Positions 13,712 to 24,484 of a stretch of 64,000 bases of DNA are shown here, one piece after another (the first letter of the stretch is position 1; each line of letters begins with the position of its first letter). The stretch is taken from NCBI RefSeq assembly GCF_958295425.1, contig NC_081150.1:7563001-7627000 (forward strand), in the 5' to 3' direction. This stretch comes from Solea solea. Taxonomy: Eukaryota; Chordata; Actinopteri; Pleuronectiformes; Soleidae. The translations under genes were made by a program, and so were the position numbers. The notes beneath the pieces are model-generated. The model worked only from the letters and a program-made list of their open reading frames with translations, was not told where the DNA came from and ran no database searches.

Positions 13712-14837
13712 TTTTTAGGTGATTTTGAATGACATACTATACTATGACTTTTTTGACCGGTTTTGGACGCCATAGTATACTATGACCTTTCTGAGTGATT
13801 TTGGACGACATACTATACTATGACTTTTTTGAGTGATATTGGATGCCATACTATACTATGACTTTTTTGACCAATTTTGGACGACATACTATACTATGAC
13901 CTTTTTGAGTGATTTTGGACGACATACTATACTATGACTTTTTTGACCGATTTGGGACGACATACTATACTATGACTTTTTTGACCAATTTTGGACGACA
14001 TACTATACTATGACCTTTTTGAGTGATTTTGGACGACATACTATACTATGACTTTTTTTGACCAATTTTGGACGACATACTATACTATGACTTTTTTGAC
14101 CGATTTGGGACGACATACTATACTATGACTTTTTTGACCGATTTGGGACGACATACTATACTATGACCTTTTTGAGTGATTTTGGACGACATACTCTAAT
14201 ATGACTTTTTTTGACCAATTTTGGACGACATACTATACTATGACTTTTTTGACCGATTTGGGACGACATACTATACTATGACCTTTTTGAGTGATTTTGG
14301 ACGACATACTATACTATGACTTTTTTTAACGATTTTGGACGACATACTATACTATGACCTTTTTGAGTGATTTTGGACGACATACTATACTATGACTTTT
14401 TTTAACGATTTTGGACGACATACTATACTATGACTTTTTTGACCGATTTTGGACAACATACTAAACTATGACTTTTTTGACCGATTTGGGAAGAAATACT
14501 ATACTATGACCTTTTTGAGTGATTTTGGACAACATACTATACTATGACTTTTTTGACCGATTTGGGACGACATACTATACTATGACCTTTTTGAGTGATT
14601 TTGGACTACATACTCTACTATGACTTTTTTTGACCAATTTTGGACGACATACTATACTATGACTTTTTTGACCGATTTGGGACGACATACTATACTATGA
14701 CATTTTTGACCAATTTTGGACAACATACTATACTATGACATTTTCGAGTGATTTTGGACGACATACTATACTATGACTTTTTTTAACGATTTTGGACGAC
14801 ATACTAAACTATGACTTTTTTGACCGATATTGGATGA

Positions 14838-14976
14838 CATCAGACATCAGATTAAATACTGTGCCAAGTGAAGCTTGTGTTTTCAATGGTCAAGCGGTCT
14901 ATAACACTCTATTTTGGGTGTCAGCCAAACCCAGGGGACACCGGTTCGCATCCCACGCCTGACAGTAACCCAGAAG
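14838..14976 (+). repeat. Non-satellite block 4 with tRNA-Leu-like relic (14880-14964)
   Basis: Fourth copy, 1,265 bp after the third. Its flanking monomers match those of copy 5 in order and in rare variants. Confidence 0.8.
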
Positions 14977-16406
14977 TTTTTAGGTGATTTTGAATGACAT
15001 ACTATACTATGACTTTTTTGACCGGTTTTGGACGCCATACTATACTATGACCTTTCTGAGTGATTTTGGACGACATACTATACTATGACTTTTTTGACCG
15101 ATTTGGGACGACATACTATACTATGACTTTTTTGAGTGATATTGGACGCCATACTATACTATGACTTTTTTGACCGATTTGGGACGACATACTAAACTAT
15201 GACTTTTTTGACCGATTTTGGACGACATACTGTACTATAACTTTTTTGACCGATATTGGACGACATACTAGACTATGACCTTTTTGAGTGATTTTGGACG
15301 ACACACTATACTATGACTTTTTTGAGTGAAATTGGACACCATACTATACTATGACCTTTCTGAGTGATTTTGGACGACATACTATACTATGACTTTTTTG
15401 AGTGATATTGGATGCCATACTATACTATGACTTTTTTGACCAATTTTGGACGACATACTATACTATGACCTTTTTGAGTGATTTTGGACGACATACTATA
15501 CTATGACTTTTTTGACCGATTTGGGACGACATACTATACTATGACTTTTTTGACCAATTTTGGACGACATACTATACTATGACCTTTTTGAGTGATTTTG
15601 GACGACATACTATACTATGACTTTTTTTGACCAATTTTGGACGACATACTATACTATGACTTTTTTGACCGATTTGGGACGACATACTATACTATGACTT
15701 TTTTGACCGATTTGGGACGACATACTGTACTATGACCTTTTTGAGTGATTTTGGACGACATACTCTAATATGACTTTTTTTGACCAATTTTGGACGACAT
15801 ACTATACTATGACTTTTTTGACCGATTTGGGACGACATACTATACTATGACCTTTTTGAGTGATTTTGGACGACATACTATACTATGACTTTTTTTAACG
15901 ATTTTGGACGACATACTATACTATGACCTTTTTGAGTGATTTTGGACGACATACTATACTATGACTTTTTTTAACGATTTTGGACGACATACTATACTAT
16001 GACTTTTTTGACCGATTTTGGACAACATACTAAACTATGACTTTTTTGACCGATTTGGGAAGAAATACTATACTATGACCTTTTTGAGTGATTTTGGACA
16101 ACATACTATACTATGACTTTTTTGACCGATTTGGGACGACATACTATACTATGACCTTTTTGAGTGATTTTGGACTACATACTCTACTATGACTTTTTTT
16201 GACCAATTTTGGACGACATACTATACTATGACTTTTTTGACCGATTTGGGACGACATACTATACTATGACATTTTTGACCAATTTTGGACAACATACTAT
16301 ACTATGACATTTTCGAGTGATTTTGGACGACATACTTTACTATGACTTTTTTTAACGATTTTGGACGACATACTAAACTATGACTTTTTTGACCGATATT
16401 GGATGA

Positions 16407-16545
16407 CATCAGACATCAGATTAAATACTGTGCCAAGTGAAGCTTGTGTTTTCAATGGTCAAGCGGTCTATAACACTCTATTTTGGGTGTCAGCCAAACC
16501 CAGGGGACACCGGTTCGCATCCCACGCCTGACAGTAACCCAGAAG
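16407..16545 (+). repeat. Non-satellite block 5 with tRNA-Leu-like relic (16449-16533)
   Basis: Fifth copy, 1,569 bp after the fourth. Rare downstream variants such as CATACTGTACTATAAC, TACTAGACTATG and GAAATTGGACACC are shared with copy 4, and most of them with copy 2. Confidence 0.8.
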
Positions 16546-17770
16546 TTTTTAGGTGATTTTGAATGACATACTATACTATGACTTTTTTGACCGGTTTTGG
16601 ACGCCATACTATACTATGACCTTTCTGAGTGATTTTGGACGACATACTATACTATGACTTTTTTGACCGATTTGGGACGACATACTATACTATGACTTTT
16701 TTGAGTGATATTGGACGCCATACTATACTATGACTTTTTTGACCGATTTGGGACGACATACTAAACTATGACTTTTTTGACCGATTTTGGACGACATACT
16801 GTACTATAACTTTTTTGACCGATATTGGACGACATACTAGACTATGACCTTTTTGAGTGATTTTGGACGACACACTATACTATGACTTTTTTGAGTGAAA
16901 TTGGACACCATACTATACTATGACCTTTCTGAGTGATTTTGGACGACATACTATACTATGACTTTTTTGAGTGATATTGGACGCCATACTATACTATGAC
17001 CTTTTTGAGTGATTTTGGACGACATACTCTACTATGACTTTTTTTGACCAATTTTGGACGACATACTATACTATGACTTTTTTGACCGATTTGGGACGAC
17101 ATACTATACTATGACTTTTTTGACCAATTTTGGACGACATACTATACTATGACCTTTTTGAGTGATTTTGGACGACATACTATACTATGACTTTTTTGAC
17201 CGATTTTGGACGACATACTATACTATGACTTTTTTGACCGATTTGGGACGACATACTATACTATGACTTTTTTGACCGATTTTGGACGACATACGATACT
17301 ATGACTTTTTTGACCGATTTGGGACGACATACTATACTATGACTTTTTTGACCAATTTTGGACGACATACTATACTATGACTTTTTTGACCCATTTTGGA
17401 CGACATACTATACTATGACCTTTTTGAGTGATTTTGGACGACATACTATACTATGACTTTTTTTAACGATTTTGGACGACATACTATACTATGACCTTTT
17501 TGAGTGATTTTGGACGACATACTATACTATGACTTTTTTTGACCAATTTTGGACGACATACTATACTATGACTTTTTTGACCGATTTTGGACGACATACT
17601 ATACTATGACTTTTTTTAACGATTTTGGACGACATACTATACTATGACCCTTTTGAGTGATTTTGGACGACATACTATACTATGACTTTTTTTAACGATT
17701 TGGGACGACATACTATACTATGACCTTTTTGAGTGATTTTGGACGACATACTATACTATGACTTTTTTGT

Positions 17771-17872
17771 AGAATGGATAGTATGGATGAATAAATGAAT
17801 AATAAATAAAAGAATAAATACATTTTTTACATTTATTTCTACATTTCGGTTCACCTACATTTCTTTCTTTCT
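17771..17872. repeat. AATAAATGAATA/ATTTATTTC junction sequence
   Basis: About 100 bp of AAT-rich and then T-rich low-complexity sequence joins the end of the satellite to the inverted-arm element. It resembles the AAATA arm on the left of the array. Confidence 0.6.
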
Positions 17873-18336
17873 GTATTTCTGTATCCATATGTTAATGAGG
17901 TAGGCGGTCCTAACCTCAGTCAACAGCATGATTGGTCAAATTGGAGAGCCAGAAAAATGCAAACGATTCCCAATCCCAAGCCTTCCTCCTTGTAACGTAA
18001 CGTTGCAAACCAGCTCCAGTTAGTGGAATGGCCACTGGCAGACCTGCTCACTATTGCTAACTTGGCGAAACAAATCAAGCGACCTTTTCTGGTGTTTGGA
18101 AACTCTCACGTTAAAGCATGTATCACTGTGCCGTTTCTGTGCTCAACAAGCAGCGGTGCTGCCGGGATCTCCTCCCCCTCCCAATGCACTCACAGGCGGT
18201 CAGTCTCACAGGAGCCTCCGCGTCCAAGCTGCCATTCCCGTCCTGGCTTACAGCGTGGGGTGTAAATGTAAATGTTTCTTCATTCAGTATCACACAAAAA
18301 TAAACTGCATTTGATACATCAGACATAACATATGTA

Positions 18337-18368
<32 letters not shown>

Positions 18369-18677
18369 TATGTCTGATATGTGTCAGTACTGATATCTGT
18401 ACCCTGTCACGGCCCACATACGGTCGAGCAAATAGTCAATTATCCAAATTAGGCGATGACATCATTTATCCACTTCTCGTGACTTTTAGGACAGCCAATA
18501 GGGACTTTCCTTACTGAGGAGTGGGCGGGCTGGTAGCCAACAACATTCCTGTACATGAATCAGCGCCGCTAGTAAGGCATAAGTAGTCGACCCGGATCGA
18601 GCACACTCCTGTAACCAAACATGCTGTTGACTGAGGTTAGGACCTGCTACCTCATTAACATATGGACACAGAAATAC
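17873..18677. mobile_element. About 0.8-kb element with 58-bp inverted arms
   Basis: The left arm (17873-17930) and right arm (18620-18677) are reverse complements, with about three mismatches in 58 positions. The core is CATATGTTAATGAGGTAG followed by TCCTAACCTCAGTCAACAG. Between them lie about 690 bp of normal-complexity sequence, with short open frames (80-86 codons near 18023-18314) that I do not recognise and that overlap in several frames. A TA-rich hairpin sits at 18318-18378. The structure fits a non-autonomous DNA transposon or MITE. I cannot assign a superfamily, and no target-site duplication is evident because AT-rich repeats abut both arms. Confidence 0.7.
18318..18378. repeat. 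Hairpin with TA-repeat loop
   Basis: ATCAGACATAACATAT (18318-18333) and its exact reverse complement (18363-18378) enclose a (TA)n tract. It could extrude as a cruciform. Confidence 0.8.
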
Positions 18678-18683
18678 AAAAAT

Positions 18684-18691
18684 AAATACAT

Positions 18692-18722
<31 letters not shown>

Positions 18723-18829
18723 TGCATTTATTTATTCCTCCCTGTATTTATTTATACATTTATATATTTATCTATACATTTATTTATTTATGCATTTATT
18801 TCTGTATTTATTTATGCATTTATTTTATT

Positions 18830-18870
<41 letters not shown>
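18684..18870 (-). repeat. TATTT/ATGCATTTATTT arm ending in (TA)n
   Basis: Mirror image of the left AAATA arm. ATTTATTTATGCATTTATTT units are followed by a pure TA run of about 30 bp at 18838-18869. Tracts like this can form inverted partners with 5305-5703. Confidence 0.85.
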
Positions 18871-18872
<2 letters not shown>

Positions 18873-18873
<1 letters not shown>

Positions 18874-18891
18874 AGTCATGTTTCGTCCTCC
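18873..18891 (-). repeat. Outer inverted repeat, right arm core
   Basis: Exact reverse complement of 5286-5304. Together the two cores delimit about 13.6 kb. Confidence 0.8.
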
Positions 18892-18910
18892 ATAGATTAG
18901 TATGTTGTCC

Positions 18911-18934
18911 AAAATGTGACAAAAAAGTCATACT
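18911..18934. repeat. 24-bp direct repeat, right copy
   Basis: Exact copy of 5256-5279. Here it is embedded in about 1.3 satellite-like monomers on the minus strand (AGTATGTTGTCC before it, GCGTTATGTCGTCC after it), showing that flanking DNA on this side contains inverted, diverged monomer sequence. Confidence 0.75.
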
Positions 18935-19155
18935 GCGTTATGTCGTCCATATAAAACACATACACATCTATGACAAAATTGTAGAATGGTCCTTTTTATT
19001 TATATTTTCTCCATTTCATATTTCTGAATATAGAAAATGTCCACTGTTTCAAGCCTAAACTTATATTTATCCGTTCATTAAGTAACATAATTTGGAAGGG
19101 AATATTTTACAGTATTGCAGGTCTTTTGAAGTAGTTGTTTTAGAAATGTAGCATC

Positions 19156-19240
19156 TACACTGTAAATTGAACTGCAGTTCCACTCAATTACTGTAGACTC
19201 TACAGTAATTGAGTGGAACTACAGTTCAATTTACAGTGTA
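19156..19240. mobile_element. Near-perfect palindromic MITE, 42-bp arms
   Basis: Positions 19156-19197 and 19199-19240 are reverse complements with one mismatch (CTGCAGT against CTGTAGT) and a single-base loop. The ends read TACACTGTAAATT and its complement. CACTGTAA ends flanked by TA are common in fish MITEs, so a Tc1/mariner-type palindromic MITE with TA target sites is my best reading. Transcribed, it would fold into a long miRNA-precursor-like hairpin. Confidence 0.8.
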
Positions 19241-20499
19241 TAGCTATATGCATCAAAGCACAGATCATAGATGAATCGACTTTGCTTTCTTCTCTGTTAA
19301 GCTGGTTTCACCTCTTCCTATAAAGTCACGATTACCTGCAAGCATGTAAAGTGCCACTTACAGCTTTAATTAATACTTTCAAATGCCTCTCAATCTGAGG
19401 AACCCTACAGAAAAGAAAAAAACCTCTACAATAAATCTAGCAAGTAGAACGGCTTACGAGTTTTCTAACTCTGAGGTGTTACAAAGGAAATGAAAAAGTG
19501 AAAGCAGTGTAATATTTTTCCATGAAAACAAGCTGTTTTCAAAGTAACTATGTTTCTCTACTGTGGTATGTAGCCTACATACTGCGTTTCATCTCGTATG
19601 AAAAATTTAGAACATGAGTTATATCACCATCAGACCCACAGCGGCATGAATATCAAAGCACATTCTCTTGGTTTTGTTTCACACCACCCACCCAACTGAT
19701 GCAACATACCAGCGTGTGTACTCTACTGTATATGGATCTTGCACGTCCATAGAACACACAGAATAATCAATGGTATAAAAATGGCATCAGACTAAACTAG
19801 TGATCATTTTTGATTACTCTCCTCTCTCCCTCTTTTCCATCAACTCCTCCCACCCAAATTAACACGGATGCCACGTCGTAGAATCTGCTACCTCAAAGAC
19901 CATCTCTGCTTTAGTCAAGACAACATCTTATGTTATATTCCCTCCCAATATTAAAAATGGGTATGAAGAGCAGAGGGATTGTCTGGGTTGTCTTATCTGA
20001 CTTCTGAGAGCCTTGAACCCACGCCCCCCCCCTCCCTCATTCCTTCCCCTTCCGTTCCTTCTTGCCTCCTCACTTCCTCCTCTTTCTCTCCTGATCATCA
20101 TAGCGATAGCATGAAAGGATGAATAGGGAGGTTCATTCTGTAGGGATAAGAATACGGGCTACCCCCCTCCACCATCATCTCGTGTTCACCAAATCCCCCT
20201 GATACTGTTCTGAGATGAGCCTATTTGTTATACACAAGGATTTATTTCATGTGTAGACTAGTGCCAGAGTTGACGTGTCTCTTTTTGTGAACTGACAGTC
20301 TATAGAGACACGTGCGTGTGTGTGTGTTTACACTTAATATACTATGTGCAAATTGGAAAATTCAGCACATTATTTGCTGTGTGTGAACTCCATTTCCTTG
20401 TCAAAACTAGTACCTGAAGACTGAAGCAACAATCAACAGCAAAGTGTTGCACTGTTGTGTGGAACTGGGATGGAGAGTTTGTCCTTGAAGCTTAAAAAA

Positions 20500-20520
20500 T
20501 CAGACTTAATTTAAGTCTGA
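20500..20520. repeat. Short perfect palindrome
   Basis: TCAGACTTAA, one spacer base, then TTAAGTCTGA. The same bases recur in diverged form just downstream (GTCTGATTTCAG). Confidence 0.7.
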
Positions 20521-21445
20521 GTCTTAGTCTGATTTCAGATTAAATTGGAAAATATGATAATGTATGATTCAATTTGTGAGATCTGATCTGATTGATTAGA
20601 ATTATGTAAAATTTGTATTATCCATTAACACATGCAGGTCTGTGCACACCTTTGTCATATTACTTTGTGATCAGGTTGTGCATGTTGTCAACAATTGCCA
20701 GTTTTTGCTTTTTTCAATTATTTTATGTCTGTTTTTACAATCTTCTGAATGTTTCCTGGGGATGGAAGTATCTTCAGCGCCTGTGGTTAATCATCCAGAA
20801 ACCCAAAATGCTCTTCATAAACAGCGCTTTAGAAAAAACCCATCTTGTTTTGAAACATTCCGTACAATGACCATCATCAGTATACGTTGTTACAGGAGCT
20901 GCTACCTAATGAAGAAACACATCATGCTGCAAATGGTCCAAAATATTAGTGAATAATTAGCAAATGGTGAAGCTCAGCACAGAGCCCACAAATCCCTGCA
21001 TGGCAACAGTGTACTTCCAGATTGCATCCCCTGGAGCATGATGCAAACTGTGGTTCCAAACCTCACACTGTTTAGTCCAAAGAAAAATAAAAAAGTGACA
21101 CAATTATTTGTCATTTTTATCTTTTCATACACAAATACACAAAAACCTGCTCTGTTGAAAACCTGTGGACATAATACACTCTTCAATTCATTTGCAAAAA
21201 ACAACTTCATCTTCAGTAAAAGTAGCTGCAAAACATGTGTACGCCCACTTTTGGCAATCCATATTTCTGCAAAAACTAATTCTGAATTAATTGAAATACC
21301 ACCACCATGGCTGAGCATGTTTGTTTGTTTATTTTTCGGTAGGATTATGTACAATTTGTAGTGGAGTTAGTGGAAGCACGGAGCATTGGCCAGAAAATTT
21401 TTTTCTCCCAATTTCTCAGGAAACTAGATTTTGATGCAAGAACAG

Positions 21446-21448
21446 ATA

Positions 21449-21480
<32 letters not shown>

Positions 21481-21494
21481 CGTATATATATATG
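21446..21494. repeat. (TA)n microsatellite
   Basis: About 48 bp of TA with TATG/CGTA interruptions. Confidence 0.9.
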
Positions 21495-22031
21495 GTATTG
21501 AGTTCTGCGAGTTTGTATGATTTGGTGATTTGCTCTCATGATATAAAAGTATGGTTGTTTGGCCCTGGCAGAGGTATGTCTAGGTCTAGTGCCATTCTTG
21601 ATCAACACTGGTGTGTAAAGGGGAAAAATAGAATCAAAATAGGTGTAAAATTGAAAAGGTTGGACTGCATTGACATTTTTTCCTTTTTGGTAGTGTGTTT
21701 AAAATTCTAAAACCAATACAGTTATGTCATATCTCCAGGGTTTCTTAATACTCCAACTAGAGAGGAGGACTGAAAGAGAGGTTTCACAAACGCGACAGCT
21801 CTCAGGTAATGTCCAAGCATCAATATCACAACTAATCACTAACATGTGCTACCTTTAAAAAAAAAAGAAAAAAAAAAGCAGTATTGATATTGATAGCATG
21901 GGCTCAATTACTGCAGTCTGATGAAGGTGCATTGATCAACTGAGCAATCAGCAGCAGTTGATAGGTGCTGGACTACAGTTGGTCACAAATCAAACAAATG
22001 ACAAATGTTCTTCGTTTCGTCAAACTGCCAC

Positions 22032-22633
22032 TTAAAGCCCACATAGACCGGAAGCTCCAATTAACGCTGCGTTTGTGTGTGTATCTGCGTCATTACCTCG
22101 TTTATGAAACCCTAAAGTTTCATAACAAACAGTTCAGCCACTGCTGAGAAAATAGTGTTGTATTGTTTTCCTGGGCTCTGCGAAGCGGATCGGCACTTCC
22201 GTAGTTTGATGTCGTCATCAAAAATCCTCACCACTCCTCTCACCACCGTAGCGCCTCCCGGTGCGGGCACTAGTCCGGGCACATCCGGTTGCGTACATTC
22301 AACCGCAGAAGAAGAAGAACTACTCTCGCTGTAGCTGCTGAGATGCAGAGCATCCACCGTGCCAGAGGGGGAGCTGTGTATCTGAGAGCTGGCCTATCTA
22401 TTACGTCACTTCCAGGTACCTGGCCAATCACAGTACAGTAGGAAAGCTCTCGTTGGCTGGCCAATCACAACACAGAAACAGCGCGGCTGACGAGAGCGTC
22501 AGTGAGGAGATATTTTGATCGGCTCGTTTGCAGCGATTAGGAGGATTTTAACCATGAAAACAAGTTAATATATGTAAGTAGACCTCCATAACTAACATAT
22601 ATGTGTGATACAAGCATTCTATGTCGCCTTTAA
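22032..22633. mobile_element. About 600-bp TTAA-flanked non-autonomous element
   Basis: TTAA at 22032-22035 and at 22630-22633 flank inverted ends: AGCCCACATAGA on the left, and AGGCGACATAGA as the reverse complement of the right (10 of 12 match). The interior is richer in CpG than its surroundings and carries GCGCCTCCC, GGCCAATCAC twice (CCAAT-box-like, near 22420 and 22462) and TACGTCAC near 22400. TTAA target sites suggest a piggyBac-like origin, but no transposase is present and the terminal sequence is not diagnostic. The superfamily assignment is an inference. Confidence 0.65.
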
Positions 22634-23049
22634 AACAAACTGTCTGCTTACAACACAGCCAATCACTGACACCCAATCATGTAGCATAGCTGGTTATTAC
22701 GACGGAGACTGCTTTTCCAACCATCCACGATCCATACAGCTTATTTTTATTGAGTGTTGTGGGTAGAGCTGTAGAGCCAGATCTAGCTTATGTTAAGTCA
22801 GAATTTCACCAGACTAAGGCTACATCCAACCACACTACTATATGATTTGTTTCCTGACAACAGTTTTAGCTTCTTTCTAGAAATAAATCTGTGTCCACAC
22901 TCATTCATTCATCCATTGTTTATCTCTTTCTCCTCCACATGAGGGTCGTGGCGCGGCTGGAGCCAAATCCCAGCTGATGATTTATATCATGTGACCACTT
23001 GGCTAGACTGGACATGCACAAGCCAGTGTAAACAGAAAGTTGATTGTTG
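22634..23049. other. Intergenic spacer, no feature seen
   Basis: About 400 bp of unique-looking sequence between two transposon relics, without coding signs. Confidence 0.5.
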
Positions 23050-23549
23050 AAATGTTAATGTTATTAAAAATGTTGATCAGTGTTTCTCAAACCTGGAAAT
23101 GATGATTCTCAAATGTCTGTTTTTTATCCACAAACCAAAAATTATTTCTTTTGTTATAAAGAACAAAGAAACCAGAAAATGTTCAACATTTGTAATAAAA
23201 AAAAATTAACAAAAAAAAACATTATTGTCAAAGTATTTTGACAATTAATTTAGTAATCATTTAGTAATGCAGTAATCGTTGCATCCCTACTTATTTTATA
23301 TAGTTGTTTTTTAAAGAATTAAATCATTTTCCAGCTTCTTAAATGTGAACATTTTCTGGTTTCTTTGAAATCACTAAAACTCAATCATTTTTGGTTTGTG
23401 GGCAAAGCATGACATTTGAGAATATCATCATTTCCAGGTTTAAAAAACCCTGATCAACATTTTCTGACATTTTATGGACCAAAAAATGAATCGAGCCAAT
23501 AATGGTCGGTTTAATCGATTATGAAAACAATCGCTAGTTGCAGCTCTAG
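23050..23549. mobile_element. Head-to-head pair of hAT-like MITEs
   Basis: The left copy (23050-23290, plus) ends in TAATCGTTGCATCCCTA. The right copy (23300-23549, minus) begins, on the minus strand, TAGAGCTGCAACTAGCGATT. Both match a fish MITE family I recall, with ends near GCTGCAACTAACGATTA and inner marks CCACAAACCAAAAAT, AAGAAACCAGAAAATGTTC and AAGAAGCTGGAA. The arms 23071-23185 and 23345-23460 are diverged reverse complements, so the locus can fold back on itself. Confidence 0.75.
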
Positions 23550-23953
23550 AACAAACATAAATGGTGTACATATGTATTTGTTATGGAGCAGTAAAGTAAG
23601 ATTCATCAGATGGACATTAACAGCACTGGTCAGCAGAGCCTTTGTGTAATTGATTTTCATTGTTAACATGTGACTTTAGTGAAAACTTGTTTTTCATGCT
23701 TCAGCCCGTCTAACTCAACTGCAGCTGTTTGAAGTGCTTCAGTGTTAGGATGTTAAGACTTGTTAAACTTGTGCCTGGTGCAGCAAACACACCCATTTTG
23801 GACAAAAGATACGACAATAAACGTTCTTTATTGAAACAGTTTCGATGAACCATGTTTAGGTCACTGCACCTTCTAAATACCATTATTGTTCACGACTTCA
23901 CTAATGTTTCAGCCACTCCCACATTTATACTAAACACCGACTAACAGCTGCAG

Positions 23954-24232
23954 TTAAAGGGATAGTTTGGGGTTTTCTGAAGTCTGGTTGTACACATCAT
24001 CAACACTGACTTTGTCCATGAAACAGCCTGGAACCCACACACTTGCTCTGCCTGATAACATGGCTGACGGCAGGGATTGCCTTTTGTCAAATGGCTAAGG
24101 TCATTTCTTTTTCCTTCTGTCCCTGCTGGCAGCCATGTTTTGAGTGAGTGTCCGGGAACACAGTCTGCCTCATAGACAAAGTCAGTGTTGATGGTGATAC
24201 AACCAGACTTCAGAAAACCACAAACTGTGTGA
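23954..24232. mobile_element. TTAA-type MITE relic (GGATAGTTTGGGG family)
   Basis: Begins TTAAAGGGATAGTTTGGGG at 23954. The inverted partner of TTTTCTGAAGTCTGGTTGTA lies at 24198-24217. An inner pair, ACTGACTTTGTC and GACAAAGTCAGT, is also inverted. The right end has lost its TTAA. This is a common teleost MITE recognised from memory. Confidence 0.75.
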
Positions 24233-24484
24233 CTGGTTGAGGCATTGAAACTCTGCCAAGTAAGGTCTAGTTTTCACCGGTTAACAATGGAAGAATGATG
24301 TGCACACATTAATCACACAGAAGTCTAATAAATGTGCTGATCATTTTTAAGCATCAGTTACTGGACACCTGGACACAACTTTGCTGTTGCGAACAAATCC
24401 ACCACGCCACAAATCCCTGTCGTGTTTGGAAGCTCTTGCTGCTTTTCACTCTTCACTTTGGATGGCGAACATTAAACCTTGAAG

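Larger units (their letters stand above)
13841..16545 (+). repeat. 1,569-bp higher-order duplication including a tRNA-like block
   Basis: The stretch starting at the GGATGCCATAC variant at 13841 is repeated from 15410, and the tRNA-like blocks at 14838 and 16407 are displaced by the same 1,569 bp. Rare monomers (CTCTAATATG, GGAAGAAATAC, GGACAACATAC, GGACTACATACTCTAC) follow in the same order in both. This marks a recent multi-kilobase duplication step in growth of the array. Confidence 0.8.
5706..17770 (+). repeat. About 12-kb tandem array of a 38-bp monomer
   Basis: The basic unit is 38 bp, made of GACTTTTTTGACCGATTTTG followed by GACGACATACTATACTAT, repeated head to tail roughly 300 times. 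Several subtypes are interspersed: GACCTTTTTGAGTGATTTTG, ACCGATTTGGG, ACCAATTTTGG with seven T, TTTTTTTAACG, and a GACGTTTTTTGAGTGATATT type ending CGCCATAC. Monomers are 37-39 bp because the T-run varies. Stops occur in all frames, and no open frame of 60 codons exists in the array. Blocks of monomers are themselves duplicated (837, 914 and 1,569 bp offsets), and five tRNA-like blocks interrupt the array. I see no centromere protein box. Function is unknown; the array is best described as a minisatellite or short-unit satellite, possibly variable in length between individuals. Confidence 0.97.
19241..22031. other. Intergenic DNA, no gene seen
   Basis: No supported exon. It contains a C-rich polypyrimidine stretch near 20025-20095, a 10-bp-arm palindrome at 20500-20520 and a TA microsatellite at 21446-21494. 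Paired open frames on opposite strands at 20974-21361 show no domain. Confidence 0.6.

Noticed and set aside
5706..17770. CRISPR array (regular 38-bp periodicity)
   Set aside because: Units are head to tail without unique spacers, and the DNA is vertebrate; this is a satellite.
18023..18326. Overlapping frames of 61-86 codons inside the inverted-arm element
   Set aside because: They overlap in several frames on both strands and show no transposase or other domain.
18621..19058. 145-codon plus-strand frame
   Set aside because: Mostly translated TATTT/TA repeat.
22112..22464. Minus-strand frames across the CpG-rich TTAA element
   Set aside because: Short, serine-rich, without domain; explained by local GC content.
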